Shown piece after piece: positions 53,172 through 62,719 of a DNA stretch of 64,000 nt. Numbering within the stretch: position 1 is the first letter of the stretch; the number at the start of each line of letters is the position of its first letter. A program made the translations under genes and the position numbers. The DNA comes from Geobacter argillaceus (GTDB taxonomy: Bacteria > Desulfobacterota > Desulfuromonadia > Geobacterales > DSM-12255): positions 107,907 to 171,906 of the forward strand of contig NZ_VLLN01000006.1 of NCBI RefSeq assembly GCF_007830735.1, read 5' to 3'. The notes beneath the pieces are model-generated. The model was not told where the DNA came from. It searched no databases and saw only the letters and a program-made list of their open reading frames with translations.

Positions 53172-54218
53172 GTGGGAAGTAAACGCATGACGTATAAGGA
53201 TGCCGGAGTCGATATTGCTGCAGGCAATTCGTTCGTTTCCATGATCAAACCGCTGGTCAAGGCCACCTTCCGCCCGGAAGTGATGACCGAGATCGGTGGC
53301 TTTGGTGGACTCTTTTCGCTCAACACCAGCAAATACAAGCACCCGGTCCTGGTATCGGGAACCGACGGGGTGGGCACCAAGCTGAAGCTCGCCTTCCTGA
53401 CCGACCGCCACGACACGGTGGGAATCGATCTGGTGGCCATGTGCGTGAACGACATCGTGGTCCAGGGAGCCGAACCGCTCTTCTTCCTCGATTATCTGGC
53501 CACCGGCCACCTTGAGCCGGCCAAGGCCGCCGACATCGTCAAGGGGATCTCGGCAGGCTGCATCCAGGCCGGCTGTGCCCTGATCGGCGGCGAAACCGCC
53601 GAGATGCCCGGCTTCTACGCCGCCGGCGAATACGACATTGCCGGTTTTGCCGTGGGGGTGGTGGAGCGTGACAACATCATCGACGGATCAAGCATCACCG
53701 TTGGCAACACCCTGATCGGTCTTGCCTCATCCGGCCTCCACTCCAATGGCTACTCGCTGGCCCGCAAGGTGCTCATGGAGCGGATGGCGCTCCCGATCGA
53801 CGGGATCATCCCCGGCGTCGAGAAAAGCGTTGCCGACGAACTCCTCACCCCGACTCGCATCTATGCCAAGAGCGTCCTTAATCTGCTGCGCGATTTTTCC
53901 GTCAACGGCATTGCCCATATCACCGGAGGGGGGCTCTTGGAAAACATCCCGCGCATCCTTCCCAACGGTTGCAAGGCGCTGATCAACCGGACCAGCTGGG
54001 AGATGCCCGCCATCTTCCGCGCCCTTCAGGACGGGGGCAACATCGATGACGAGGAAATGTTCCGCACCTTCAACTGCGGCATCGGCATGGTACTGGCCGT
54101 GCCCAACCGTGATATCGATGAGATAATGATCCGCCTCTCCGGGCTGCACGAGCAGGCTTTCGTCATTGGCGAGATTGCCAAGTGCGAGCACGGAAAGGAG
54201 TGCGTCGAGCTGGTATAG
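53172..54218 (+). CDS. purM: Phosphoribosylformylglycinamidine cyclo-ligase
   Basis: 348 residues. TYKDAGVDIAAGNSFVSMIKPLVKAT, VSGTDGVGTKLKLAFLTDRHDTVGIDLVAMCVNDIVVQGAEPLFFLDYLATG and GLASSGLHSNGYSLARKV are typical of the AIR synthetase fold. It makes aminoimidazole ribotide with ATP in purine synthesis. The GTG at 53172 has GGAGAGG in front; an ATG five codons on is the alternative. purN follows. Confidence 0.96.
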   Translation: MGSKRMTYKDAGVDIAAGNSFVSMIKPLVKATFRPEVMTEIGGFGGLFSLNTSKYKHPVLVSGTDGVGTKLKLAFLTDRHDTVGIDLVAMCVNDIVVQGAEPLFFLDYLATGHLEPAKAADIVKGISAGCIQAGCALIGGETAEMPGFYAAGEYDIAGFAVGVVERDNIIDGSSITVGNTLIGLASSGLHSNGYSLARKVLMERMALPIDGIIPGVEKSVADELLTPTRIYAKSVLNLLRDFSVNGIAHITGGGLLENIPRILPNGCKALINRTSWEMPAIFRALQDGGNIDDEEMFRTFNCGIGMVLAVPNRDIDEIMIRLSGLHEQAFVIGEIAKCEHGKECVELV

Positions 54219-54328
54219 GATTCGGGACACGGGACCGGTAAGGGACGTTTCCTGTCCCTGATCCAGGTTCCGTCCCTGTCTCTGTCTTTTTTGCGTTGCA
54301 TCCTGCCAAGCAGACGTTCCTCAAAAAC

Positions 54329-55012
54329 ATGAACAGCGACCAACGAACAGTGAACATAGGCGTCCTAGTCTCCGGCAGCGGCACGAATCTGCAGGCGCTT
54401 ATCGACGCCCATGAATCAGGCAAACTCCCGGCCCACATCGCCTGCGTCATCAGTAACCGGGCCGATGCCTTTGCCCTGGAGCGGGCGAAAAAGCATGGCA
54501 TTCCTGCCATCCACCTCGATCACCGCTCATTCTCCGGCCGCAATGAATACGACGCTGCCCTGGTAAACATACTCCATGAGCATGGTGTTGACCTGGTGGT
54601 ACTGGCCGGTTTCATGCGCATCGTCACACCGGTCCTCCTGAATGCCTTCCCCAATGCGGTCATGAACATCCACCCGGCCCTGCTCCCCGCCTTTCCCGGA
54701 CTCCATGCCCAACAGCAGGCGCTGGAGTATGGGGTCAAGGTCGCCGGCTGTACTGTCCACTTCGTCGATGCCGGTACCGACACCGGACCGATCATCGTCC
54801 AGGCAACGGTGCCGGTTCTCGAAGGAGACAGCATGGAAAGCCTTTCCCACCGGATTCAGATCGAGGAGCACCGGATTTACCCCGAGGCCGTGCGCCTGTT
54901 TACCGAAGGACGGTTGCGGGTTGAGGGCCGCCGGGTGATTGTAGACAATCCGCAAACGGGGACCGATTGCAGCTCCGACGCATCCTCGTGTCCCTGGCAC
55001 ATGCGCTTCTAA
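54329..55012 (+). CDS. purN: Phosphoribosylglycinamide formyltransferase
   Basis: 227 residues from the ATG at 54329. IGVLVSGSGTNLQALIDAHESGKLPAHIACVISNR is the phosphoribose site and NIHPALLPAFPGLHAQQQALEYGVKVAGCTVHFVDAGTDTGPIIVQ the catalytic region with Asn, His and Asp. It uses formyl-tetrahydrofolate. The last 25 residues, beyond the usual end, are poorly constrained (SSDASSCPWHMRF). Confidence 0.95.
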   Translation: MNSDQRTVNIGVLVSGSGTNLQALIDAHESGKLPAHIACVISNRADAFALERAKKHGIPAIHLDHRSFSGRNEYDAALVNILHEHGVDLVVLAGFMRIVTPVLLNAFPNAVMNIHPALLPAFPGLHAQQQALEYGVKVAGCTVHFVDAGTDTGPIIVQATVPVLEGDSMESLSHRIQIEEHRIYPEAVRLFTEGRLRVEGRRVIVDNPQTGTDCSSDASSCPWHMRF

Positions 55013-55037
55013 CGCGTTGAAACACAAAGAGGTTCAT

Positions 55038-56423
55038 ATGCACTACATCAGCACCAGAGGGAAGATCGCACCGATCGGTTTCAAGGACGCGGTCATGATG
55101 GGCCTTGCCACCGATGGGGGGCTGCTCCTGCCGGCCACCATTCCCACTGTTGACCGGGAAACCCTTGCCCAGTGGCGCACCCTCTCCTACCCGGACCTGG
55201 CTTTCCGGGTCATCTCCCTTTTTGCCACGGATATCCCTCCACAGGACCTGAAGCAGATCATCGTCCGGTCCTACGCCAGCTTTGACCATCCCGAGGTAAC
55301 GCCGGTGGTCAAGGTCAATGGCGTACACCTTCTGGAACTCTTCCATGGGCCGACGCTGGCCTTCAAGGATGTTGCGCTGCAACTGCTCGGCAACCTGTTC
55401 GAATATCTGCTCAGGGAGCGGAACGAGAGGATGAACATCGTCGGCGCCACCTCGGGAGACACGGGAAGCGCCGCCATTTACGGCGTGCGGGGCAAGGAGA
55501 ATATCAACATTTTCATCCTCCATCCGCACCTGAAGACCTCGCCGATACAGGCGTTGCAGATGACCACGGTCACCGATGCCAACGTCTTCAACATTGCGGC
55601 CGAGGGGACCTTCGACGACTGCCAGAACATCGTCAAGACGCTGTTCAACGATATCCCTTTCAAGGAGCGCCACGCCCTGGGAGCGGTAAACTCCATCAAC
55701 TGGGCACGGGTGCTGGCCCAGGTGGTCTACTACTTCTACTCCTGGTTCAAGGTGGCCGGTGACAACGGCAGCGAGGTAATCTTCTCGGTCCCCACCGGAA
55801 ACTTCGGCGACATTTTCGCCGGCTACCTGGCCAAGCGGATGGGACTACCGATCAAAAGACTGCTCCTGGCCACCAATGAAAACAACATCCTCACCCGGAT
55901 GGTCAACAACGGCGACTATTCAATCGGCACGGTGGTGTCTACCGTCTCCCCGTCCATGGACATCCAGATCGCCTCCAACTTCGAACGATACCTCTTCTAT
56001 CTGTTCAACGAAGATCCCGACCGCGTCCGGAGCGCCCTTGCCAGCTTCGCCGACACCGGCCGTCTGACCTTCAGTGACGAAGAGATGCGCCAGGTCCGCA
56101 GCGACTTTCTGTCCCGATCGGTCGACCAACAGGAGACCCTGGAGACCATTGCCGCGTTTTACCGTGAAACCGGTTATCTCCTCGACCCCCACACGGCAGT
56201 GGGCGTGCATGCGGCCTTGGCCAGCGAACTGGAAGGAGTCCCGGCCATCTGTCTGGCCACGGCCCATCCGGCCAAGTTCGGCGACGCCGTTGCCCGGGCC
56301 ACCGGCCACGAACCTGCGCTCCCCCCGGCCCTTGCCGGGCTCGACAAGCTGCCGGCCCGGATCAGGGTCATGCCGGCAGACCTGACCCTGATCCGCGAGT
56401 ACGTGGAAGCACATGCCCGCTGA
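55038..56423 (+). CDS. thrC: Threonine synthase
   Basis: 461 residues from the ATG at 55038 (AGAGG upstream), giving MHYISTRG. The PLP Lys lies in GPTLAFKDVALQLLGN; GATSGDTGSAAIYG is the phosphate loop. Length fits the longer (yeast-like) threonine synthase group. It makes threonine from O-phosphohomoserine. Confidence 0.95.
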   Translation: MHYISTRGKIAPIGFKDAVMMGLATDGGLLLPATIPTVDRETLAQWRTLSYPDLAFRVISLFATDIPPQDLKQIIVRSYASFDHPEVTPVVKVNGVHLLELFHGPTLAFKDVALQLLGNLFEYLLRERNERMNIVGATSGDTGSAAIYGVRGKENINIFILHPHLKTSPIQALQMTTVTDANVFNIAAEGTFDDCQNIVKTLFNDIPFKERHALGAVNSINWARVLAQVVYYFYSWFKVAGDNGSEVIFSVPTGNFGDIFAGYLAKRMGLPIKRLLLATNENNILTRMVNNGDYSIGTVVSTVSPSMDIQIASNFERYLFYLFNEDPDRVRSALASFADTGRLTFSDEEMRQVRSDFLSRSVDQQETLETIAAFYRETGYLLDPHTAVGVHAALASELEGVPAICLATAHPAKFGDAVARATGHEPALPPALAGLDKLPARIRVMPADLTLIREYVEAHAR

Positions 56424-56505
56424 CGCTTTGGACGGCCTGGTACCAGATTTTCATGCTTTGACGGCAGCAACAACCCGCAGTGATTAACACATGATATATC
56501 TTTCA

Positions 56506-56534
56506 TTGACGCACCATAAGCGGATGTGCTACAA
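56506..56534 (+). promoter_or_regulatory. Possible promoter of the cytochrome gene
   Basis: TTGACG (56506-56511), 17-base spacer, CTACAA (56529-56534) preceded by TG. A GCCGC-TGA-GCGGC hairpin (56579-56591) and a T-rich run sit between it and the start and might attenuate. Confidence 0.4.
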
Positions 56535-56626
56535 GCAGTTCACTATTCTGTAAACGCCATAACTTTGTTCATCGGAAAGCCGCTGAGCGGCGCCGCATGC
56601 AAATTTCTTTTTGTAAGGGAGGAACA

Positions 56627-57487
56627 ATGAACGCAGGAAACACTTTAAGAACCTTGATTCTCGCCTGTCTGGCCCTTCTCCTGCCAGCCCTGGCAATGGC
56701 CGCCGAGCCTGCCAGAAAGCTGGCCAACACCGACTGCGTGATGTGCCACGCCAAGCCGCCAGCAGACATTGAGGCCAAGGGTGGCAAGCACAAGACCGCC
56801 GTTGGCTGCCAGGACTGCCATGAGGGACACCCCCCCACGGTGAAGCATCCCATCCCCCAGTGCAGCAAGTGCCACGAGGGCAAGCCCCACTACAAGCTGG
56901 ACAAGTGTCTCGGCTGCCACAAGAACCCGCACATGCCGAAGGTGATCAGCTTCGGCCGCGACATAACCGATCCGTGCCTCACCTGTCACTCCCAGCAGAT
57001 CGCCCAGCTGAAGGAATTCAGGAGCAAGCACTCGGCCCTGACCTGTTCCTACTGCCACGACGTCCATGGCAAGATCCCGAACTGCACCCAGTGCCACAAG
57101 TCGCACTCCGCCGACATCGTTCAGGCTGACTGCAAGAAGTGCCACAAGGCCCACCAGCCGAAGAATGTGGTATACGGCAACGACACGAACTCCAAGTTCT
57201 GCGCCGCCTGCCACAAGAAGGCCTATGACCTGCTGGTCGCAAGCAAGGCCAAGCACCGCGCGCTCCTGTGCGTGACCTGCCACCAGACCAAGCACAAGAC
57301 GGTGCCCAAGTGCCAGGACTGCCACGGAATACCGCACCCGGCCGGAATTCTGGCCAAGTTCCCGCGTTGCGGTGAGTGCCACGGCATCGCCCACGACCTG
57401 AACAACTGGACGGTGCCGGGTAAGCCTGCCGCCAAACCTGTTGCCGAGCCGAAGAAGGAAGAGAAGAAGCATCCGAAGAAGAAGTAA
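56627..57487 (+). CDS. Periplasmic dodecahaem c-type cytochrome
   Basis: 286 residues from the ATG at 56627 (GGGAGG seven bases upstream). Signal peptide LRTLILACLALLLPALAMAAEP. Twelve CxxCH haem sites are counted: CVMCH, CQDCH, CSKCH, CLGCH, CLTCH, CSYCH, CTQCH, CKKCH, CAACH, CVTCH, CQDCH and CGECH. The C-terminal tail is Pro/Lys-rich (KPAAKPVAEPKKEEKKHPKKK), suggesting binding to an acidic partner or membrane. No lipobox is seen, so it is probably a soluble periplasmic electron carrier in the path to outer-membrane cytochromes. No other cytochrome gene is adjacent. Confidence 0.94.
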   Translation: MNAGNTLRTLILACLALLLPALAMAAEPARKLANTDCVMCHAKPPADIEAKGGKHKTAVGCQDCHEGHPPTVKHPIPQCSKCHEGKPHYKLDKCLGCHKNPHMPKVISFGRDITDPCLTCHSQQIAQLKEFRSKHSALTCSYCHDVHGKIPNCTQCHKSHSADIVQADCKKCHKAHQPKNVVYGNDTNSKFCAACHKKAYDLLVASKAKHRALLCVTCHQTKHKTVPKCQDCHGIPHPAGILAKFPRCGECHGIAHDLNNWTVPGKPAAKPVAEPKKEEKKHPKKK

Positions 57488-57513
57488 CGTCTGAAAGGAT
57501 GTGTTGAATCACA

Positions 57514-57547
57514 ACGGGGAAGGCCTCACGGTCTTCCCCGTTTTTTT
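57514..57547 (+). terminator. Terminator of the cytochrome gene
   Basis: AACGGGGAAG (57513-57522) and CTTCCCCGTT (57533-57542) followed by a run of seven T. Confidence 0.92.
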
Positions 57548-57846
57548 GCCGATAGATATACATGTCACTGGTAGCGGCACGGTTTGCCGTTCCCAATCCG
57601 GAGCGGTTATTAGACCGTCTCTAAACCTGAATTTGACCAAGGGGATGCACAAGCACCTTCTTTTTGGTTGTTGCTGACGCGGCGTAATGGAACAGTGATC
57701 TTTCTCGGAACAGTTCGGCAGGACAGACACCACTTCCTCACCCAAAGGGAAGGTCATGGGGAACGTAGAGACGCGAGTTGTTACCCGTGAAGAGGGAGGA
57801 ATGGATTGCGGGCGGAAGGTTGACGGGCGGATGAGGGCCAGATAGG
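57548..57846. other. Intergenic region without recognised features
   Basis: About 300 bases between the terminator and the end of the peptide-binding protein gene. No convincing gene, RNA, promoter or repeat was seen in it. Confidence 0.5.
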
Positions 57847-59469
57847 TCAGCGGTCGGTAAGTTGCTCCTCTTTTGGCACATACCAGCGGATGAAGTTGTA
57901 GGAGATGCCGGCCGGCGCCGGTTCGATCCCCCGGAAGCGGGCCTGGACGACCGGCAGCGCATCGGGGACGTAGAGGAAGGTGTAGGGCTGCTCGTCAGCC
58001 AGGATCTCCTGAATGCGGAAATAACAGCGCCGCCGCTGCTCCTGATCGAACGTGCCGCGTCCCTCCACGATCAGCCGGTCCACTTCCTGATTCTTGAACC
58101 CGACGAAGTTGAGCTCTTTGGGACCGGTCTTACTGGAATGCCAGACATCGAACAAATCCGGGTCGGGCGGTATGGTCCACCCCATGACGATCGCTTCGAA
58201 ATCCCCCTTGTCGATGAAGTTTTTCAGGAACGAAGCCCACTCGACCACCCTGATCTTGACGTCGATGCCGATCTTCTTCAAGCGGTACTGGATGATCTGG
58301 GCGGTCTTAAGGCGCAGGTCGTTCCCCTGATTGGTCAGGATGGTGAACTGGAACGGCCTGCCATCCCTGGTCAGGATGCCGTCGCCCCCCCTGCGCCAGC
58401 CCGCCTCGCCCAGGAGCGCCAGTGCATGTGCAGGATCGTAGCCGATATCCTTGACACCCGGATTGTACGGCCAGGTGCCCGGCTTGAACGGACCATGGGC
58501 AACCTGCCCCATGCCGAGAAGGGCACCATGAATGATCTCGTCCTTGCTGATGGCTGCGGAGATCGCCTGCCGGACCCGTTTGTCCGCAAAGAGCGGGTTG
58601 CGCAGATTGTAGCCCAGGTAGACGTAGGACGAGGCCGGGTAGCGGTATTTGGAAAAACGGGACAGAAAGTCGCGCCCAGTGGTCTGACGCTGGTACTGGA
58701 CCGGCGTGAGCCCCATCATATCCACGCCGCCGGCCTTAAGCTCCATATACATGGTGGCGGTGTCCGGGATGACCCGAAACACGTATCGGTCGATGTACGG
58801 CCGCCCCTCGAAGTAGCCGTCAAACGCCTCAAGCACGACCCGCTGCCCAGCCAACCACTCCTTGAAGCGATACGGCCCGGTACCGATCGGATGCCTGGCC
58901 AGCTCGCTCTTGGTGATGTCCTTGCCATCCAGCAGATGGGCCGGCAGGACCTCCATCCCCCAGGATGCAAGTGCCGGGGCAAACGGCTTGTCATACGTGA
59001 CGCGAACCGTATAGGGATCAGGGGCAGTGATTGCCTTGACCTGCTTGAAATCCTCGGCATAGGCGGTCGGTGTCTTGGGATCGACCGTGACCCGATGGGT
59101 GTAGAGGACATCCCGGGCGGTGAACTCCTGGCCATCGTGCCATTTCACCCCGCGACGCAGATGAAAGGTGATGGTCAGTCCATCGGCTGAGACGTCCCAC
59201 GACGCGGCCAGGTCACCGACCAGCTTCAGGTCCTTGTCGTACTTGACCAGGCCGTTGTATACCTGGGCCGCGACTGCACGGGAAGAGGAATCGGAGGCAA
59301 GGATGGGAATGAGGGTGGAAGGTTCGCCAATGGTCCCCTCGATAAACGAGTCACCATACGCCGGCTTCCCTGGCGGGCGTGCAGGTATGGTAATTTCTCC
59401 CTGGTCGGAAGAGCAGGCTGCAATAACGAAAAGTGTGAGAACCAGGGAGCAGCGGAGAAGCCCCCTCAT
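57847..59469 (-). CDS. Peptide/oligosaccharide-type ABC binding lipoprotein (SBP family 5)
   Basis: 540 residues. Signal peptide MRGLLRCSLVLTLFVIAACSS with the lipobox Cys in IAAC. Family 5 (OppA/DppA) core: GTIGEPSTLIPILASDSSSRAVAAQVYNGLVKYDKDLKLVGDLAASWDVSADGLTITFHLRRGVKWHDGQEFTARD and LRNPLFADKRVRQAISAAI. It would deliver a peptide or similar ligand to an Opp-like transporter, but no permease or ATPase gene is in the window. It begins four bases inside the end of the TPR gene and is co-transcribed with it. Confidence 0.9.
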   Translation of the reverse strand: MRGLLRCSLVLTLFVIAACSSDQGEITIPARPPGKPAYGDSFIEGTIGEPSTLIPILASDSSSRAVAAQVYNGLVKYDKDLKLVGDLAASWDVSADGLTITFHLRRGVKWHDGQEFTARDVLYTHRVTVDPKTPTAYAEDFKQVKAITAPDPYTVRVTYDKPFAPALASWGMEVLPAHLLDGKDITKSELARHPIGTGPYRFKEWLAGQRVVLEAFDGYFEGRPYIDRYVFRVIPDTATMYMELKAGGVDMMGLTPVQYQRQTTGRDFLSRFSKYRYPASSYVYLGYNLRNPLFADKRVRQAISAAISKDEIIHGALLGMGQVAHGPFKPGTWPYNPGVKDIGYDPAHALALLGEAGWRRGGDGILTRDGRPFQFTILTNQGNDLRLKTAQIIQYRLKKIGIDVKIRVVEWASFLKNFIDKGDFEAIVMGWTIPPDPDLFDVWHSSKTGPKELNFVGFKNQEVDRLIVEGRGTFDQEQRRRCYFRIQEILADEQPYTFLYVPDALPVVQARFRGIEPAPAGISYNFIRWYVPKEEQLTDR

Positions 59470-61184
59470 TGTCCGCCGCTCTCCACTTTTATCCTGCGCA
59501 GTTTTTCCTGGATATCCTTCCGGCCAGGTTCGATCTTTAGCACTTCCCGATAGAGAGCGGCAGCCTTGCGGTATTCATGGCGGGCGAAATAGGCATCGGC
59601 CAGATGCCCCTTGATGGTCGGATCGCTGTCGGTCAGTTCCAAGGCCCGTTCAAGATGATTGACGGCATCGTCGTAACGCTTGAGCTTGAAATAGACCCAT
59701 CCCAGGCTGTCGAGGATAAAACCGTCATCAGGACTGAGGCTCACGGCCTTTTTGAGGTAGGCAAGCGCCTCTTCCAGGTTTATGCCCAGTTCCGCATAGG
59801 TATAGCCGAGATAATTAAGTGCCTGGGGATCGTTCGGCGTAAGGGTGATAACCTGTTTCATCCGGTTGATGGAAGCCTCTTTGTCCCCCATCTTGTCCAG
59901 CAGTATCCCCATCCGGAAGAGCACCTTGGTGTCGTTGGCAAACTGTTTTTCCACGCCGGTCAGAACAGTCAGGGCATCGGGGTACCGCTCCATCGACTCA
60001 TAAACTCCGGCCAGGTGAAGATGGAGTTCCAACTGGTTCGGATTTGCCTGTATCGCCTGCTTGAGGAGGTCGATTCCCCGCTCGGGAGTCCCTTTGTCCT
60101 TGTACAGATAGGCAAGATGACCCAGGGCATCGACATAATTAAAGGCAGTCGGCGGAATCTTGCTGAACTCCTCGATGGCCAGGTCCAGTTCCGGCTTTTC
60201 CTCGTACGCTGAGGCAAGATAAAAGCGGATCTGTTGCGCTGCCGGCTCCTGAGCAAGGATCTCCCTGAACTCCTTGATGGCATCGTCGTAACGCTCCAAC
60301 TCCAGGTGGATCAGCCCGATCTTGCGCTTGGTCTCCAGGCCGCCGATCCCCCGTGCTGACAAATCCTGCAGGATCTTGAGGGCATCATCCAGCCGCCGCT
60401 GATGGATCATCAACTGTACCAGGTGGTTGCTTACCGCAAAATTGCCGGGATTGAGATCAAGGAGCGATTCGTACGTGGTTATGGCATCGTTAATGAGACC
60501 CTGGGTCTCTTGGGATATCCCCAGGTCGACGAGCACCTGTTCAAAATCCGGTTTCAGTTCCAGGGCCTTCCGGTAATAGGCGATCCCCTCTTTGGGCAGC
60601 TTCATCTGATCATAGGTCTTGCCCAGATAGTAATAGCCAACCGCAGAATCCGGGGCCACCTTGAGCAGCGACTTCAGGGTATTTACGGCTTCCTCGTATT
60701 CAAAGAGTTTTATGTAGGTAATGGCCAGGTGGAGATACACATCCTCCTTGGTATTGTCCACCTCGAGCGCGGCACGGTAATGGTCTACGGCCTCACGGTC
60801 CCGCTTGAGCCCCACCAGAATGTTCCCCAGGAGAATCTGGGCTTCAGCGAGTTTCGGGTCGAGCTGCACGGCGCGATCACACGCCTCGACGGCATCGGCG
60901 AAACGGTTCATCTTCAGCAACAGCTGTGCCATAGCCAGATGCAGATACGCGGCATTCGGGTCGGCTTCCAATGCGCCGCTCAGCAGCACCTGCGCACCGT
61001 CATAATCTCCGTCGTTGCTGTGTATGTGCGCCAGGGAGAAAAGGTACTTGGAGCGGGACTCCCCAATATTGAAGGGATGTTCAACCATCACCTCCCCTGC
61101 CATATTGGGAGTGATCACCTGTGTGGAAGCACATGAGGCAAGGAAAAGCGAGGAGGCGACGACAAACGTATGGTGGCGGTTCAT
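59466..61184 (-). CDS. TPR-repeat lipoprotein
   Basis: 572 residues from the ATG at 61184: MNRHHTFVVASSLFLASCAST is a lipoprotein signal with the lipobox Cys in ASC. The rest is made of 34-residue tetratricopeptide repeats (for example NAAYLHLAMAQLLLKMNRFADAVEACDRAVQLDPKLAEAQILLGNI), about fourteen by eye, ending KYDDAV/KAAALYREVLKIEPGRKDIQEKLRRI. Such proteins are scaffolds at the outer membrane or in exopolysaccharide export. It overlaps the next gene by four bases. Confidence 0.88.
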   Translation of the reverse strand: MNRHHTFVVASSLFLASCASTQVITPNMAGEVMVEHPFNIGESRSKYLFSLAHIHSNDGDYDGAQVLLSGALEADPNAAYLHLAMAQLLLKMNRFADAVEACDRAVQLDPKLAEAQILLGNILVGLKRDREAVDHYRAALEVDNTKEDVYLHLAITYIKLFEYEEAVNTLKSLLKVAPDSAVGYYYLGKTYDQMKLPKEGIAYYRKALELKPDFEQVLVDLGISQETQGLINDAITTYESLLDLNPGNFAVSNHLVQLMIHQRRLDDALKILQDLSARGIGGLETKRKIGLIHLELERYDDAIKEFREILAQEPAAQQIRFYLASAYEEKPELDLAIEEFSKIPPTAFNYVDALGHLAYLYKDKGTPERGIDLLKQAIQANPNQLELHLHLAGVYESMERYPDALTVLTGVEKQFANDTKVLFRMGILLDKMGDKEASINRMKQVITLTPNDPQALNYLGYTYAELGINLEEALAYLKKAVSLSPDDGFILDSLGWVYFKLKRYDDAVNHLERALELTDSDPTIKGHLADAYFARHEYRKAAALYREVLKIEPGRKDIQEKLRRIKVESGGQ

Positions 61185-61397
61185 GAATTGGTCTCGGGCA
61201 CAGCTAAATGACTGGCGGTAAAGGGAAAAGCTAACACAAATAGCAGGGTGCGTCAAACGTTATCAGGAATATATTAACTATTCAAAATCGTTACAATCCT
61301 CACGGGGCAATTCCTTGTTGAAGAAACTTTTTGACCATTTCGACAAAATTTTTCTTGAAAGCGGAAAGGGATCATGATAAAAGTTTTTTTCACTCAT

Positions 61398-61484
61398 GCC
61401 GAAGTGGTGGAATTGGTAGACACGCAAGATTCAGGTTCTTGTGCTCGCAAGGGTGTGCTGGTTCGAGTCCAGTCTTCGGCACCA
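61398..61484 (+). tRNA. tRNA-Leu (CAG)
   Basis: A complete cloverleaf: acceptor GCCGAAG/CTTCGGC, anticodon stem CAAGA/TCTTG around loop TTCAGGT (anticodon CAG, reads CUG), a long variable arm as in leucine tRNAs, T-arm GCTGG-TTCGAGT-CCAGT, and an encoded CCA. Its 3' end forms the left boundary of the island. Confidence 0.96.
61468..61484 (+). repeat. Left attachment site (attL) of the island
   Basis: TCCAGTCTTCGGCACCA, the tRNA 3' end, recurs exactly at 63515-63531. The 2047 bases between the two copies hold the integrase and HigBA genes. Confidence 0.85.
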
Positions 61485-61522
61485 AGTAGAAAAAATGCTG
61501 AAAAGTCAATGACTTAGTAAGT

Positions 61523-61538
61523 GAAGATATGGCGCTAC
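61523..61538. repeat. Inverted copy near the left island end
   Basis: GAAGATATGGCGCTAC, inverted relative to GTAGCGCCATATCTTC at 63464-63479. GCTACAC is repeated next to both (61534 and 61546; 63456). Probable integrase arm-type binding sites. Confidence 0.5.
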
Positions 61539-61591
61539 ACTAAATGCTACACAGCGAGCAGACAGTGAGCGCCATTTTTTTACCTACAAAT

Positions 61592-62521
61592 ATGCATATC
61601 AGGAATGATACATACCACTATCGGCGGCGTATTCCGGCTGACCTGTTTCACCTGTTTGGCAGGAAAGAAGTTACCAAGTCTCTCCATACCAAGCGCCCTC
61701 TGGACGCCGTCCGTCTAAAAAATCGTCTCGATACCCAGATTGAACAACTTTTCCATGCCTGCCGCATGGAGGCCATTTCTTCCGATACAGCACTCGCCAG
61801 ACTACAGGCCATCATACATGGCCAGCCGCAACCCCAGACTCCCCCATCAGCAGATCAACAGCCTGCTCAGATTGTCATCATTCCTTCCAGACGTCGGGGC
61901 AAACGTTTGTCTGAGGCGATAGAGGCATATTGTAAGGAGCACCAGCACGGTTGGACCAGCAAGACAGCCAAAGAGTTCAGCGGCATCTACGACCGTATTA
62001 TAAGCGGCCTTTCCGACCCCTATCTGCACGACATCGACCGCCCTGCCCTGGTTGCCTACCGAGACAAACTGTCCGCAGAGGGCAGACACGCCAAGACGGT
62101 CAACAAGTACCTGCAGATGCTGTCAACCGTCCTGAGATACGCCAGTAGGCTGAAGTGGTTGACCGGCAATCCCGCTGAAGGTTTGGGGCTGAAGGATTCC
62201 CGCAGAGAAGACGAGATTCGCCGTGCCTATACACCCGAAGAGATCACGCGGATCTTCCTTGCCCTTCAGAACGACAAGAAGGCATTCTACGAAAGCAATC
62301 ACCACGAGCGTTACTGGCTGCCTCTTTTGGGAATGTATACCGGGGCACGGGTCAACGAGCTGGCTCAATTGGCTATTGCCGATGTGGTTGAGGAACAAGG
62401 CATACCAGCGATCATTATTACTGCTGCTGGCGGTGACGCTGGCAAGCGGATCAAGAGCGAGAGTGCCCGTCGTATATGCGAATGCTGTCGCAGAATCGAT
62501 CAATCTTTTGCCTGTCGATGA
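61592..62521 (+). pseudogene. Truncated tyrosine-type site-specific integrase
   Basis: From the ATG at 61592 (MHIRNDTYHYRRRIPADLFHLFGRKEVTKSLHTKR), 309 residues, preceded by an earlier in-frame ATG at 61544. The N-terminal DUF6538-type segment and the core-binding domain are present and the first catalytic Arg is seen in TGARVNELAQL. Shortly after KRIKSESARR the sequence stops resembling the family, and the HxxR box, the second His and the Tyr nucleophile are missing; no other frame restores them up to 62720. The enzyme is therefore inactive, which would freeze the island in place. Confidence 0.82.
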
Positions 62522-62684
62522 AATTCAAATGGATGTCAGTAGTCCAAGCGATCGATTTCACGGCTGTCCTCATCAATTTGTGCTCCTGTATGTGTTATGC
62601 AATCGGATGCCTGACCTGTCAAGAAAATGATGAATTGTCGGTAATAGCTTACAAGCATGAGAGTTATTGGAAGGAACCTTTCTC
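62522..62684. other. Degenerate region after the integrase
   Basis: No frame continues the integrase or shows a known family. Low coding character; it is probably what remains after deletion of the integrase 3' end. Confidence 0.5.
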
Positions 62685-62713
62685 TTGACCAATGTTAACC
62701 TAGATGTTAACAT
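62685..62713 (+). promoter_or_regulatory. higBA promoter with repeated operator
   Basis: TTGACC (62685-62690), 17-base spacer, TAACAT (62708-62713). ATGTTAAC occurs twice in the same direction (62692-62699 and 62704-62711), both containing GTTAAC, within and over the promoter elements. Confidence 0.65.
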
Positions 62714-62719
62714 CAAAGC

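Noticed and set aside
56424..56626. Cyclic-dinucleotide (GEMM) riboswitch before the cytochrome gene
   Set aside because: Geobacter cytochrome genes often have one, but the conserved core and tetraloop receptor sequence are not present; only a small hairpin is seen.
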